Assembly: GCA_021234155.1 (NCBI GenBank) | Contig: JAJEKV010000109.1 | Location: 342,252-406,251 of the forward strand | Direction: 5' to 3' | Source: Isoetes taiwanensis | Lineage: Eukaryota; Streptophyta; Lycopodiopsida; Isoetales; Isoetaceae | Length of the DNA: 64,000 nucleotides | Shown: positions 1 through 13,199 of the stretch, in pieces | Layout of the letters: every line of letters begins with the position of its first letter | Position numbering within the stretch: the first letter of the stretch is position 1 | The notes under the pieces: model-generated | Databases searched by the model: none | The model's input: the letters and a program-made list of their open reading frames with translations, nothing else | Told to the model about the DNA's origin: nothing | Made by a program: the position numbers and the translations under genes

Positions 1-3000
1 CATTACGTATTGCCAGACCTGCAGGACCGCCAAGAGGGGAGAGTCCTGACCCCGTGAGGGCGGATCCAAAGTTCCCGAGGCACTTCCCCGGCAAATATCC
101 CCCGGCCGCGACGCTAATGGCCACCTCCCGTGAGCCCGTTCTATCCGACCGCTGATCCTCCGCTCAGCCCTTCGAAGGTCCAAAAGATTCCGTGACGGGT
201 CCGGAGAGAACTTGTCAAACCGCCAAGGCCCCTGATGGGCCTTTGTAGAAACCGCGAGATCGCTTTTGTCACCGCTCGCACCGGGATGTCTGAATGGCAA
301 TAGACCGCTAAATCGTCTCGAATGCATAAATTACCTTAGGGAGCAAGTTATACCTGGGCCGGTTTTGCGAAGAAGGAAACACTCACGCCTCCACGCATGC
401 GATATCCCATGCACATCCTAGGCCAATTGGATCACGAAAGTGTGATGGAAGTGAGCTACTTTGGCGCTTTTGAGTTCGGGTGGTCTTCCTCGCCACGGAA
501 CTTGGTCCCCTGTGGCAATGTCGACGCTCTGAGTCCATTGGCAGAGCCGATCGCATTCCGGAGAGCTGAGGTCGCCTCGCCCTGGCCCCTGTGGCCTTGG
601 GGAGAGGAAATTTGGGGCAAGCAGCCTCCCTGAGGGATTTTAGGGTCCCTGGCCTCAAGGCCAACACCCCAACTCCACTTCAAGACACGGCGCAAGGTCC
701 CGCCGACCCGACAAGGAGAGGGCTCAAACGTGAAACCCCGTGGGCTGCCGTGCCTAGAAGGGTTTACGCTTTGGGGCCGAGTCCCGGGTCTGCTGCACTT
801 GGGACTGGCCGAGAAGCAGCAGCTCGAGAATACGGAGCAAGGGGAACCGACGGAGCGGGAGTTTGGGCCTTTCCTCCTCCCGATGTGGCAAGTAGAAGTC
901 GGGGGGCTTTTGCAAGCTGGCAAGACATTCAGAATTTAATTAATGCATTGCATTAAAAAATAAATTCCGGTTTTGCCGCTGGGATCCCTAATTCATCTCC
1001 AAAGACACGCCCAATTTTCGAATTTTCTGAGAAGGTCTAGGTCAAAGGGTTAAGATAGAACGGTCGGGCAGCCCCGCTGTGGCAACCGAGCTGGCACCCT
1101 TCCCCAAGTCAAACGAGGCCAGACCTTGCAGGATCCTCACAAGAGGGGAGAGTCCTGACCCCGTGAGGCGGGATCCAAAAGTTCCCCGAGGCAGCTCTTC
1201 CCCGGCAAATGGGCCCCCTGGCTGCACGCCACGACCACCCCTCCGGAGTCCTGCCCCTATCCCACCGCTGATCCTCCGCTCATGGCCCCCCTTCGAAGGT
1301 CCAAAAGATTCCGTGATCGGGTCCGAGAACTTGTCAAACCGCTGGGCGCCCCGATGTGGGCTTTGTAGAAACCGCGACTATTTTTGTCGCGGGGCACCGG
1401 GATGTTCCGAATGGCAAATAGACCCTCGCCAAATCGTCCCGAATGGCTTAAATTACCCTAGGGAGCAAGTTACACGGCCGGTTTTGCAAAAGAAGGAAAC
1501 ACTCACGCCTCCACGACAAAAGATCCCGCATGCACATCCTAGGCCAATTGACTACGAAAGTGTGATGGAAGTGAGCTACTTTGGCGCTTCTTGGAGTTCG
1601 GGTGGTCTTCCGCCACGAACTTGGTCCCCTGTGGCAATGTCGACGCTCGAGTCCATTGGCGCAGTCGATCGTGCATTCCGGAGAGGGAGGTCGCCTCGTC
1701 CGGCCCCCCGTGGCCTTGGGAGAGGAAATTTGGGGCAAGCAGCCTCCCGGAGGGATTTTAGGGTCCAGTCAAGGCCAACACCCCAACCCCACTTCAAGAC
1801 ACTCCACAAGCAAGGTCCCTACCGACCGACAAGGAGAGGGCCTCCAAACGTAAAACCCCGTGGGTTGCCGTGCTCTAGAAGGGTTTACGTTTTGGGGGCC
1901 GAAGTCCCGGTCTCGCTGCACTTGGGACTGGCCGAAGCGTTAAATGGTGAATACGGAGCAAGGGGAACTGACGAGCGGAGTTTGGGCCTGTCCTCCTCCC
2001 GATGTGGCAAGTAGAAGTCGGGGGCGCTTTTGCAAAGGGCAAGACATTCGTAAATTCGTAATTAATGCATTGCACTAAAAAATAAATTCTGATTTTTTGC
2101 CGCCGATCCCTAATTCATCTCCAAAGACACGGCCCAATTTTCGAATTTTCTGAGAAGGTCTAGGTCAAAGGGTTAGCATAGAACGGTCGGGCAGCCCGCA
2201 GGTGGCAACCGAGCCGGCACCCTTCCCCAAGTCAAACGAGGCCAGACCTTGCGTGGATCCTCACAAGAGGGGAGAGTCCGACCCCGTGAGGCGGGATCCA
2301 AAAGTTCCCAGGCAGCCCTTCCCCGCAGCCGCCCCCCGGGCTGCACGCTTAATGACCACCCTCCCGAGCCCTGCCCCTATCCGACCGCTGGATCCTCCGC
2401 TCGTGGGCCCCTCTTTCGAAGGTCCAAAAGATTCCAGATCGGTCCGGAGAACTTGTCAAACCGCGGGCCCCCCGATGTGTCGGGCCTTTGTAGAAACCGC
2501 AGACTGCTTTTGTCGCTCGGGCACCGGGATGTCCGAATGGCAAATAGACCCCGCCAAATCGTCCGAATGGCTAAATTACCCTAGGGAGCAAGTTACACGG
2601 CCGGTTTGGCAAAAGAAGGAAAACACTCACGCCTCCACGACAAGATCCCGCATGCACATCCTAGGCCAATTGACTACGAAAGTGTGATGGAAGTGAGCTA
2701 CTTTGGCGCTTCTTTGAGTTCGGGTGGTCTTTCGCCACGAACTTGGTCCCCGTGGCAATGTCGACGCTCGAGTCCATTGGCAGAGCCGATCGCGATTCCG
2801 AGAGAGGGAGGTCGCCCGGCCCGCCCCCGTGGCCTTGGGGAGAGGAAATTTGGGGCAAGCAGCCTCCGGAGGGATTTTAGGGTCCAAGGCCCAAGGCCAA
2901 CACCCCAACCCCACTTCAAGACACTCCGCAAGGTCCCGCCGACCGGGACAAGGAGAGGGCCTCCAAACGTGAAACCCCGTGGGTTGCCGTGCTCTAGAAG

Positions 3001-6000
3001 GGTTTACGCTTTGGGGCCGAGTCCCCGGTCTGCTGCACTTGGGACTGGCCGAAGCAAAGAGCGGAGAATACGGAGCAAGGGGAACCGACGGAGCGGAGTT
3101 TGGGCCTTTCCTCCCCCGATGTGGCAAGTAGAAGTCGGGGGGCTTTTGCAGTGGCAAGACATTCAGAAATTCGCAATTAATGCATTGCACGAAAATAAAT
3201 TCCGCTTTTTGCCACCGGATCCCTAATTCATCTCCAAAGACACGGCCAATTTTTTTCGAATTTTCTGAGAAGGTCTAGGTCAAAGGGTTAAGATAGAACG
3301 GTCGGGCAGCCCGCTGCAGTGGCAACCGAGCTGGCACCCTTCCCCAAGTCAAACGAGGCCGACCTGCAGGATCCCTCACAAGAGGGGAGAGTCCGACCCC
3401 GTGAGGCGGGATCCAAAAAGTTCCCCAGGCAGCTCTTCCTCGGGCCCGGGCCCCCGGGCCGCACGCTTAATGACCACTCCTCCCCGAGCCCGCCTCCCCT
3501 ATCCCACCGCTGGATCCTCCGCTCAGGGCCCTCTTCGAAGGTCCAAAAGATTCCAGATCGGCCCCGAGAACTTGTCAAACCGCTGGGCGCCCCGGGATGT
3601 CGGCCTTTGTAGAAACCGCGACTGCTTTGTCGCTCGGCACCGGGATGTCCGAATGGCAAATAGACCCCGCCAAATCGTCCGAATGGCGAAATTACCCTAG
3701 GGAGCAAGTTACACTGGCCGGTTTTGGCGAAAGAAGGAAACACTCACGCCTCCACGACAAGATCCCGCATGCACATCCTAGGCCAATTGACTACGAGTGT
3801 GATGGAAGTGAGCTACTTTGGCGCTTCTTGGAGTTCGGTGGTCTTCGCCACGGAACTTGGTCCCCAGTGGCAATGTCGACGCTTCGAGTCCATTGGCGAG
3901 TCGATCAGCGATTCCCGAGAGGGAGGTCGCCCGGCCCGGCCCCGTGGCCTTGGGGAGAGGAAATTTGGGGCAAGCAGCCCGAGGGATTTTAGGGTCCAAG
4001 GCCCGGGCCAACACCCCAACCCCACTTCAAGACACGGGCGCAAGGTCCCGCCGAACCGACAAGGAGAGGGCTCCCAAACGTAAACCCCGTGGGCTGCCGT
4101 GCTCTAGAAGGGTTTACGCTTTGGGGCCGAAGTCCCGGTCTCTGTTGCACTTGGGACCCGGCCGGAGAAGCAAAGAGCCGAGAATACGGAGCAAGGGGAA
4201 ATGGACGAGCGGAGTTTGGGCCTTTCCTCCTCCCCATGTGGCAAGTAGAAGTCGGGGGCTTTTGCAAAGGGGCAAGACATTCAGAATTCGCAATTAATGC
4301 ATTGCACTAAAATAAATTCCGCTTTTTGCCAGCCGGGATCCCTAATTCATCTCCAGCACACACGCCCAATTTTTCGGAATTTTGGAGAAGGTCTAGGTCA
4401 AAGGGTTAAGATTAGAACGGTCGGGCAGCCCCGCTGGTGGCAACCGAAGCCGCACCCTTCCCCAAGTCAAACGAGGCTGTGACCTTGCGTGGATCCCTCA
4501 CAAGAGGGGAGAGTCCCGACCCCGTGAGGCGGATCCAAAGTTCCCGAGGCAGCCTCTTCCCCGGCGCCCCCCCGGCCGCGACGCTTAATGACCACCCTCC
4601 CGAGCCCTGCCTCTATCCGACCGCTGATCCTCCGCTCAGGGCCCCTTCGAAGGTCCAAAAGATTCCAGATCGGGTCCGAGAACTTGTCAAACCGCTGGGC
4701 GCCCCGATGTCGGCCTTGTAGAAACCGCGACTGCTTTTGTCGTCGGGCACGGGGATGTCCGAATGGCAAATAGACCCCGCCAAATCGTCCGAATGGCTTA
4801 AATTACCCTAGGGAGCAAGTTACACTGGCCGGTTTTGCTTAAAGAAGGAAACACTCACGCCTCCACGACAAGATCCCGCATGCACATCCTAGGCCAATTG
4901 ACTACGAGTGTGATGGAAGTGAGCTACTTTGGCGCTTCTTGAGTTCGGGTGGTCTTCGCCACGAACTTGGTCCCCTGTGGCAATGTCGACGCTCTGAGTC
5001 CATTGGCGTAGTCGATCACATTCCTGAGAGAGGGAGGTCGCCCCGGTCCGGCCCCCGTGGCCTTGGGGAGAGGAAATTTGGGGCAAGCAGCCCCTGAGGG
5101 ATTTTAGGGTCCAAGGCCAAGGCCAACACCCCAACCCCACTTCAAGACACGGGCAAGGTCCCGCCGACCGGACAAGGAGAGGGCCTCAAACGAAACCCCG
5201 TGGGCTGCCGTGCTCTAGAAGGGTTTACGCTTTGGGGGCCGAGTCCCGGTCTGCTGCACTTGGGACCCGCCGAAGCAAAGAACCGAGAATACGGAGCAAG
5301 GGGAACCGACGAGCGAGTTTGGGCCTTTCCTCCTCCCCGATGTGGCAAGTAGAAGTCGGGGGGCTTTTGCAAAGGGCAAGACATTCAGAATTCGCAATTA
5401 ATGCATTGCACGAAAATAAATTCGATTTTTGCCACCGGGATCCCTAATTCATCTCCAAAGACACGGCCCAATTTTCGAATTTTCTGAGAAGGTCTAGGTC
5501 AAAGGGTTAGCATTAGAACGGGTCGGGCAGCCCGCTGTGGCAACCGAAGCTGGCACCCTTCCCCAAGTCAAACGAGGCCAGACCTTGTGTGGATCCTCAC
5601 AAGAGGGGAGAGTCCGGACCCCGTGAGGCGGGATCCAAAAGTTCCCCGAGGCAGCTCTTCCCCGGCAGCGCCCCCCGGGCCGCACGCTAATGACCACCCT
5701 CCCGGAGCCGGTTCCCTATCCCACCGCTGGATCCTCCGCTCAGTGGGCCCCTCTTCGGAAGGTCCAAAAGATTCCAGATCGGGTCCGGGAGAACTTGTCA
5801 AACCGCTGGGCCCCGATGTCGGCCTTGTAGAAACCAAGACGCTTTTTTGTCGTCGCACCGGGATGCTCCGAATGGCAAAATAGACCCCGCCAAATCGTCC
5901 CGAATGGCTTAAATTACCCTAGGGAGCAAGTTACACGGCCGGTTTTATAAAGAAGGAAACACTCACGCCTCCACGACAAGATCCCGCATGCACATCCTAG

Positions 6001-9000
6001 GCCAATTGACTACGAAAGTGTGATGGAAGTGAGCTACTTTGGCTCTTGGAGTTCGGGTGGTCTTTCGCCACGGAACTTGGTCCCTGTGGCAATGTCGACG
6101 CTCTCGAGTCCATTGGCAGAGTCGATCGCGATTCCTCGAGAGGGAGGTCGCCCGGTCCGGCCCCCGTGGCCTTGGGGAGAGGAAATTTGGGGCAAGCAGC
6201 TCCCGGAGGGATTTTAGGGTCCAAGGCTCAAGGCCAACACCCCAACCCCACTTCAAGACACGGGCGCAAGGTCCCCGCCGACCGACAAGGAGAGGGCTCC
6301 TCAAACGTAAAACCCCGTGGGTTGCCGTGCTCTAGAAGGGTTTACGCTTTTGGGGCCGAGTCCCTGGTCCGTTGCACTTGGGACCTGGCCGAGAAGCGTT
6401 GTTTGGAGAATACGGAGCAAGGGGAACCGACGGAGCGGAGTTTGGGCCTTTCCTCCTCCCCGATGTGGCAAGTAGAAGTCGGGGGGCTTTTGTAAAAGGG
6501 CAAGACATTCAGAATTCGCAATTAATGCATTGCACCTAAAATAAATTCCGTTTTTTTGCCACTGGATCCCTAATTCATCTCCAAAGACACGCCCAATTTT
6601 TCGAATTTTCTGAGAAGGTCTAGGTCAAAGGGTTAAGATTAGAACGGGTCGGGCAGCCCGCTGTGGCAACCGAAGCCGCACCCTTCCCCAAGTCAAACGA
6701 GGCCGTGACCTTTGGTGGATCCCTCACAAGAGGGGAGAGTCCTGACCCCGTGAGGCGGGATCCAAAAGTTCCCGAGGCAGCCCTTTCCCGGCAGCCGCCC
6801 CCGGGCCGCGACGCTAATGACCACCCTCCCGGAGCCCTGCCTTCCCTATCCGACCGCTGATCCTCCGCTCGTGGGCCCCTTCGAAGGTCCAAAAGATTCC
6901 AGATCGGGTCCGGAGAACTTGTCAAACCGCGGGGCCCCCCGATGTGGGCCTTTGTAGAAACCAAGATCGCTTTTTGTCGCTCGCACCGGGATGCTCCGAA
7001 TGGCAAATAGACCGCCAAATCGTCCGAATGGCTAAATTACCCTAGGGAGCAAGTTACACCTGGCCGGGTTTTGAAAAGAAGGAAACACTCACGCCTCCAC
7101 GACAAGATCCCGCATGCACATCCTAGGCCAATTGACTACGAAAGTGTGATGGAAGTGAGCTACTTTGGCGCTTCTTGGAGTTCGGGTGGTCTTCTCGCCA
7201 CGGAACTTGGTCCCTGTGGCAATGTCGACGCTCGAGTCCATTGGCAGAGTCGATCGCGATTCGAGAGGGGAGGTCGCCCGTCGGCCCCCCGTGGCCTTGG
7301 GAGAGGAAATTTGGGGCAAGCAGCCGAGGGGATTTTAGGGTCCGCCTCAAGGCCAACACCCCAACCCCACTTTCAAGACACTCCGCAAGGTCCCGCCGAC
7401 CGACAAGGAGAGGGCTCCAAACGAAACCCCGTGGGTTGCCGTGCTCTAGAAGGGTTTACGCTTTTGGGGCCGAAGTCCCCGGTCCGCTGCACTTGGGACC
7501 GCCGAAGCAAAGCAATGGAGAATACGGAGCAAGGGGAACCGACGAGCGAGTTTGGGCCTTTCCTCCTCCCGATGTGGCAAGTAGAAGCGGGGGGGCTTTT
7601 GCAAAGGGCAAGACATTCAGAATTCGCAATTAATGCATTGCACTAAAATAAATTCATTTTTTGCCGCCGGATCCCTAATTCATCTCCAAAGACACGCCCA
7701 ATTTTCGGAATTTTCTGAGAAGGTCTAGGTCAAAGGGTTAGCATTAGAACGGGTCGGGCAGCCCGCTGTGGCAACCGAAGCCGCACCCTTCCCCAAGTCA
7801 AACGAGGCCGTGACCTTTGCGTGGATCCTCACAAGAGGGGAGAGTCCTGACCCCGTGAGGCGGGATCCAAAAAGTTCCCGAGGCAGCCCTTCCTCGGGCA
7901 GCCGGGCCCGGGTCGCAAGACGCTTAATGACCACCCTCCTGAGCCCGGGGTTCCCCTATCCCGACCGCTGGATCCTCCGCTCGGGCCCCTCTTCGAAGGT
8001 CCAAAAGATTCCAGATCGGTCCCGAGAACTTGTCAAACCGCTGGGGCCCCGGATGTCCGGGCCTTGTAGAAACCGCGACTGCTTTTGTCGCTCGGCACCG
8101 GGATGCTCCGGAATGGCAATAGACCCCCGCCAAATCGTCCCGGAATGGCTAAATTACCCTAGGGAGCAAGTTACACTGGCCGGTTTTAAAAAGAAGGAAA
8201 CACTCACGCCTCCACGACAAGAGATCCCGCATGCACATCCTAGGCCAATTGACTACGAAAGTGTGATGGAAGTGAGCTACTTTGGCGCTTCTTGGAGTTC
8301 GGGTGGTCTTCTCGCCACGGAACTTGGTCCCTGTGGCAATGTCGACGTTTCGAGTCCATTGGCAGAGTCGATCGCGATTCCGAGAGGGAGGTCGCCCGTC
8401 CGGCCCCGTGGCCTTGGGGAGAGGAAATTTGGGGCAAGCAGCCCCGAGGGGATTTTAGGGTCCAAGGCTCAAGGCCAACACCCCAACCCCATCTTCAAGA
8501 CACAAGGTCCCTACACCGACAAGGAGAGGGCCTCCCAAACGAAACCCCGTGGGCTGCCGTGCTCTAGAAGGGTTTACGCTTTGGGGCCGAAGTCCCGGGT
8601 CTGCTGCACTTGGGACCCGGCCGAGAAGCAAAGCAGCCGAGAATACGGAGCAAGGGGAACCGACGGAGCGGAGTTTGGGCCTTTTCCTCCTCCCGATGTG
8701 GCAAGTAGAAGTCGGGGGCTTTTGTAAAGGGCAAGACATTCAGAATTCGCAATTAATGCATTGCACTAAAAATAAATTCCGCTTTTGCCGCCGGATCCCT
8801 AATTCATCTCCAAAGACACGGCCCAATTTTCGAATTTTCGAGAAGGTCTAGGTCAAAGGGTTAGCATAGAACGGTCGGGCAGCCCGCGGTGGCAACCGAA
8901 GCCGCACCCTTCCCCAAGTCAAACGAGGCCGACCTTGCAGTGGATCCTCACAAGAGGGGAGAGTCCTGACCCCGTGAGGCGGGATCCAAAAGTTCCCCGA

Positions 9001-11942
9001 GGCAGCTCTTCCCCGGCAACAAGCCCCCTGGTCGACGCTTAATGACCACCCCTCCCGAGCCCTGCTGCCCTATCCGACCGCTGATCCTCCGCTCAGGGCC
9101 CCCTTCGAAGGTCCAAAGATTCCAGATCGGTCCCGAGAACTTGTCAAACCGCTGGGCGCCCCGATGTCTTTGTAGAAACCGCGACTGCTTTGTTTTCGGG
9201 CACCGGGATGCTCCGGAATGGCAAATAGACCCCGCCAAATCGTCCCGAATGGCGGTAAATTACCCTAGGGAGCAAGTTACACGGCCGGTTTTGCGAAAAG
9301 AAGGAAACACTCACGCCTCCACGACAAGATCCCCGCGATGCACATCCTAGGCCAATTGACTACGAAAGTGTGATGGAAGTGAGCTACTTTGGCGCTTCTT
9401 GGAGTTCGGTGGTCTTCGCCACGGAACTTGGTCCCTGTGGCAATGTCGACGCTCGAGTCCATTGGCAGAGTCGATCGCGATTCCGAGAGGGAGGTCGCCC
9501 GCCCCGGGCCCCTGTGGCCTTGGGGAGAGGAAATTTGGGCAAGCCTCCGGAGGGATTTTAGGGTCCGCGGCTCAAGGCCAACACCCCAACCCCACTTCAA
9601 GACACCTGCCAAGGGTCCCGCCGACCGACAAGGAGAGGGCTCCAAACGAAACCCCGTGGGCTGCCGTGCTCTAGAAGGGTTTACGCTTTGGGGCCGAAGT
9701 CCCGGCTCTGCTGCACTTGGGACCCGGGCCGGAAGCCAGCAGCCGGAGAATATCGGAGCAAGGGGAACCGACGGAGCGGAGTTTGGGCCTTTCCTCCTCC
9801 CGATGTGGCAAGTAGAAGTCGGGGGCTTTTGTGGGCAAGACATTCAGAATTCGCAATTAATGCATTGCACTAAAATAAATTCATTTTTTGCCGGCCGGGA
9901 TCCCTAATTCATCTCCAAAGACACGCCCAATTTTCGGAATTTTCTGAGAAGGTCTAGGTCAAAGGGTTAAGATTAGAACGGCCGGGCAGCCCGCTGTGTG
10001 GCAACCGAGCCGGCACCCTTCCCCAAGTCAAACGAGGCCAGGACCTTGCGTGGATCCTCACAAGAGGGGAGAGTCCTGACCCCGTGAGGCGGGATCCAAA
10101 AGTTCCCAGAGGCCTCTTCCCGGGGCCCCCCCGGGTCGCGACGCTAATGACCACCCTCCTCCCGGAGCCCTGCCCCTATCCCGACCGCTGATCCTCCCGC
10201 TCAGGGCCCTCTTCGAAGGTCCAAAAGATTCCGTGATCGTCCCGAGAACTTGTCAAACCGCTGGGCGCCCCGATGTCCGCCTTGTAGAAACCGGGACTGC
10301 TTTGTCGCTCGGGCACCGGGATGCTCCGGAATGGCAAATAGACCCCGCCAAATCGTCCGAATGGCTTAAATTACCCTAGGGAGCAAGTTACACTGGGCCG
10401 GTTTTGGCGAAAAGAAGGAAACACTCACGCCTCCACGACAAGATCCCGCAGATGCACATCCTAGGCCAATTGACTACGAAAGTGTGATGGAAGTGAGCTA
10501 CTTTGGCGCTTCTTGGAGTTCGGTGGTCTTCCTCGCCACTGGAACTTGGTCCCTGTGGCAATGTCGACGCTTCCGAGTCCATTGGCGAGTCGATCGCGAT
10601 TCCGAGAGAGGGAGGTCGCCCGCCCGGCCCCGTGGCCTTGGGGAGAGGAAATTTGGGGCAAGCAGCCTCCCGAGGGATTTTAGGGTCCAAGGCTCAAGGC
10701 CAACACCCCAACCCCACTTCAAGACACGCGCAAAGGTCCCTACTGACCGACAAGGAGAGGGCTCCAAACGAAACCCCGTGGGTTGCCGTGCTCTAGAAGG
10801 GTTTACGTTTTGGGGCCGAGTCCCGGGTCTGTTGTAACTTGGGACCTTGGCCGGAAGCAAAGAAGCCGAGAATACGGAGCAAGGGGAACCGACGAGCGGG
10901 AGTTTGGGCCTTTCCTCCTCCCCGATGTGGCAAGTAGAAGTCGGGGCTTTTTGGGGGCAAGACATTCAGAATTCGCAATTAATGCATTGCACTAAAATAA
11001 ATTCGCTTTTTGCCATTGATCCCTAATTCATCTCCAAAGACACGCCCAATTTTTCGAATTTTTCTGAGAAGGTCTAGGTCAAAGGGTTAAGATAGAACTG
11101 CCGGGCAGCCCGCAAGTAGGCAACCGAAAGCCGGCACCCTTCCCCAAGTCAAACGAGGCCAGACCTTGCAGTGTGGATCCTCACAAGAGGGGAGAGTCCC
11201 GACCCCGTGAGGCTGATCCAAAAGTTCCCGAGGCAGCTCTTCCCCGGCAACCGGGCCCCTGGGCCGCACGCTTAATGACCACCTCCCGAGCCCTGCTCTC
11301 TATCCGACCGCTGGATCCTCCGCTGGGCCCCTCTTCGAAGGTCCAAAAGATTCCAGATCGGCCCCGAGAACTTGTCAAACCGCTGGGCGCCCCGATGTTG
11401 GCCTTGTAGAAACCGCGATCGCTTTTGTCGTCGGGCACCGGGATGCTCCGAATGGCAAATAGACCCCGCCAAATCGTCCTGAATGGTGAAATTACCCTAG
11501 GGAGCAAGTTACACTGGGCCGGTTTTGCAAAAGAAGGAAACACTCACGCCTCCACGACAAGATCCCGCATGCACATCCTAGGCCAATTGACTACGAAAGT
11601 GTGATGGAAGTGAGCTACTTTGGGCGCTTGAGTTCGGGTGGTCTTCTGCCACGGAACTTGGTCCCCTGTGGCAATGTCGAATGCTCGAGTCCATTGGCGT
11701 AGTCGATCGCGATTTCCGAGAGGGAGGTCGCCTCGGCCCGGCCCCGTGGCCTTGGGAGAGGAAATTTGGGGCAAGCAGCCCCGAGGGATTTTAGGGTCCA
11801 AGGCTCAAGGCCAACACCCCAACTCCACTTCAAGACACGGGCGCAAGGTCCCGGCCGACCGACAAGGAGAGGGCCTCCAAACGAAACCCCGTGGGTTGCC
11901 GTGCTCTAGAAGGGTTTACGCTTTGGGGCCGAAGTCCCGGTC
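1..11942. repeat. ~1.1 kb tandem satellite array
   Basis: Head-to-tail GC-rich tandem repeat. The anchor gtcaaagggtta recurs at 1041, 2164, 3279, 4397, 5498, 6624, 7729, 8852, 9958 and 11078, giving units of 1123, 1115, 1118, 1101, 1126, 1105, 1123, 1106 and 1120 bp, with partial units at both ends. Each unit contains near-invariant blocks (for example one around 5955-6050, and one carrying ggaaatttggggcaagcagc) separated by short stretches full of 1-5 bp indels. It also contains one AT-rich island with aattaatgcattgcac. Open frames in different units do not keep the same frame, because indels are rarely multiples of three, so I regard the unit as non-coding. I do not recognise the family; it is not 5S or 35S rDNA. 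Confidence 0.95.
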
Positions 11943-13199
11943 TTCCGCTAATAACTTGATCCCGTGGCAATGCTTCCGAGATTCCGAGTCCATTGGGAGC
12001 CGACGGTTCCGGAGGGGAGGTTGCCCGCCCTTCCCAAGTGGAAGGGGGGGAGAGGGAACATTCGGGCAATTAATGCATTGCACTAAAATAAATTTTAGTG
12101 TCCCTCGGGCCAACACCCCAACTCGGAATTTTTCAAGAATAGGGGGTTAAGCGACCGGACAAGGAGAGGGCTTCCCCAAACGGCCAAAGCCTAGAAAACG
12201 CTTTGAGGGGGATCCAAAAAGTCCCCGGCCTTCGCCGAACTAATGATCCCCTGAGGGCCGGGATTCCGAGTTGCCCGAGAAGGAGGGGAGGTTGCCCCGC
12301 CCTTCCCTGTGGCCTTGGGAGAGGGATGTTCGAATGGCAAAAGCAGCTTCCTGAGGGATTTTAGTGTCCATCTCGCGGTTTTACAAAAGAAGCCAACACC
12401 CCAACTCCACTTCAAGACATGCACATCCAAAGTCCCTACTTTGGCGCTTGATGGAAGTGACAAGGAGAGGGCCTCAAACGAAACCCCGTGGGCTGCTGTG
12501 CCCTAGAAGGGTTTACGCTTTGGGGGCCGAAGTCCCCGGCCTTTGGCCACGGAACTTGGTTTCCGTGAGCAATGTCAACGCTTCGAGTCCATTGGCAGAG
12601 CCAAATCGCGGGTTCCTGAGAGGGAGGTTGCCCGCTCTTCCCCGTGGCCTTAGGGGAGAGGAAATTTGGGGAAAGCAGCCTCCTGAGGGATTTTAGGGTC
12701 CAACTGACTTAGGGGATTTTAGGCCGGGCGCCAACACCCCAACTCCACTTCAAGACACGCCGCTAGGTCCCTACCGACCGACAAGGAGAGGGTTTACGTT
12801 TTGGGGCCCTCAAACGCCAAACCCCGTGAGTTGCCGTGCTCTAGAAGGGTTTACGCTTTGGGGCCGGTAGTCCTAGTCTGCTAGGTTGAAGTTGGAACGC
12901 GGGTCGGCCGAGAAGCCGCTTTGGGTCGAGAACGCATAGCAAGGGGAACTGACGGAACGGAGTTTGGACCCGAAGCCCTCCTCCCCGATGTGGCAATTAG
13001 AAGTTTGGGTTTTTGCAAAGGGCAACACACGACATTAAATTCATAATTAATGCATTGAGTCTAAAATAAATTCTGATTTTTGCCACCTGATCCCTAATTC
13101 ATCTCCAAAGACACGCCCAATTTTTCGAATTTTGGAGAAGGTCTAGGTCAAAGGGTTAGCATTAGAATTGCCGGGCAGCCCGCTATGAGGCAACCGAGC
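11943..13199. repeat. Scrambled edge of the satellite array
   Basis: After a normal start at 11078 the unit departs from the consensus near 11943. Satellite blocks then reappear in altered order and shortened form. The AT island (attaatgcattgcac) comes at 12068, much too early. The block with aacaccccaact recurs at about 12111, 12397 and 12730. Pieces that normally lie hundreds of bases apart are fused, for example gacatgcacatcc next to caaagtccctactttggcgc near 12415-12445. A more regular unit end resumes at about 12980, with the anchor at 13147, and the array stops at about 13199. This fits repeated unequal exchange or deletion at the array border. Confidence 0.8.

Noticed and set aside
1079-2014. 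311-codon plus-strand open frame in the satellite (and a 319-codon one at 7768-8727)
   Set aside because: Other units do not keep the frame; indels between units are rarely multiples of three and no domain is seen. GC-rich repeats give long chance frames on both strands.
1-13199. Satellite as rDNA intergenic spacer or 5S array
   Set aside because: No 5S, 18S or 25S sequence is recognisable in any unit.
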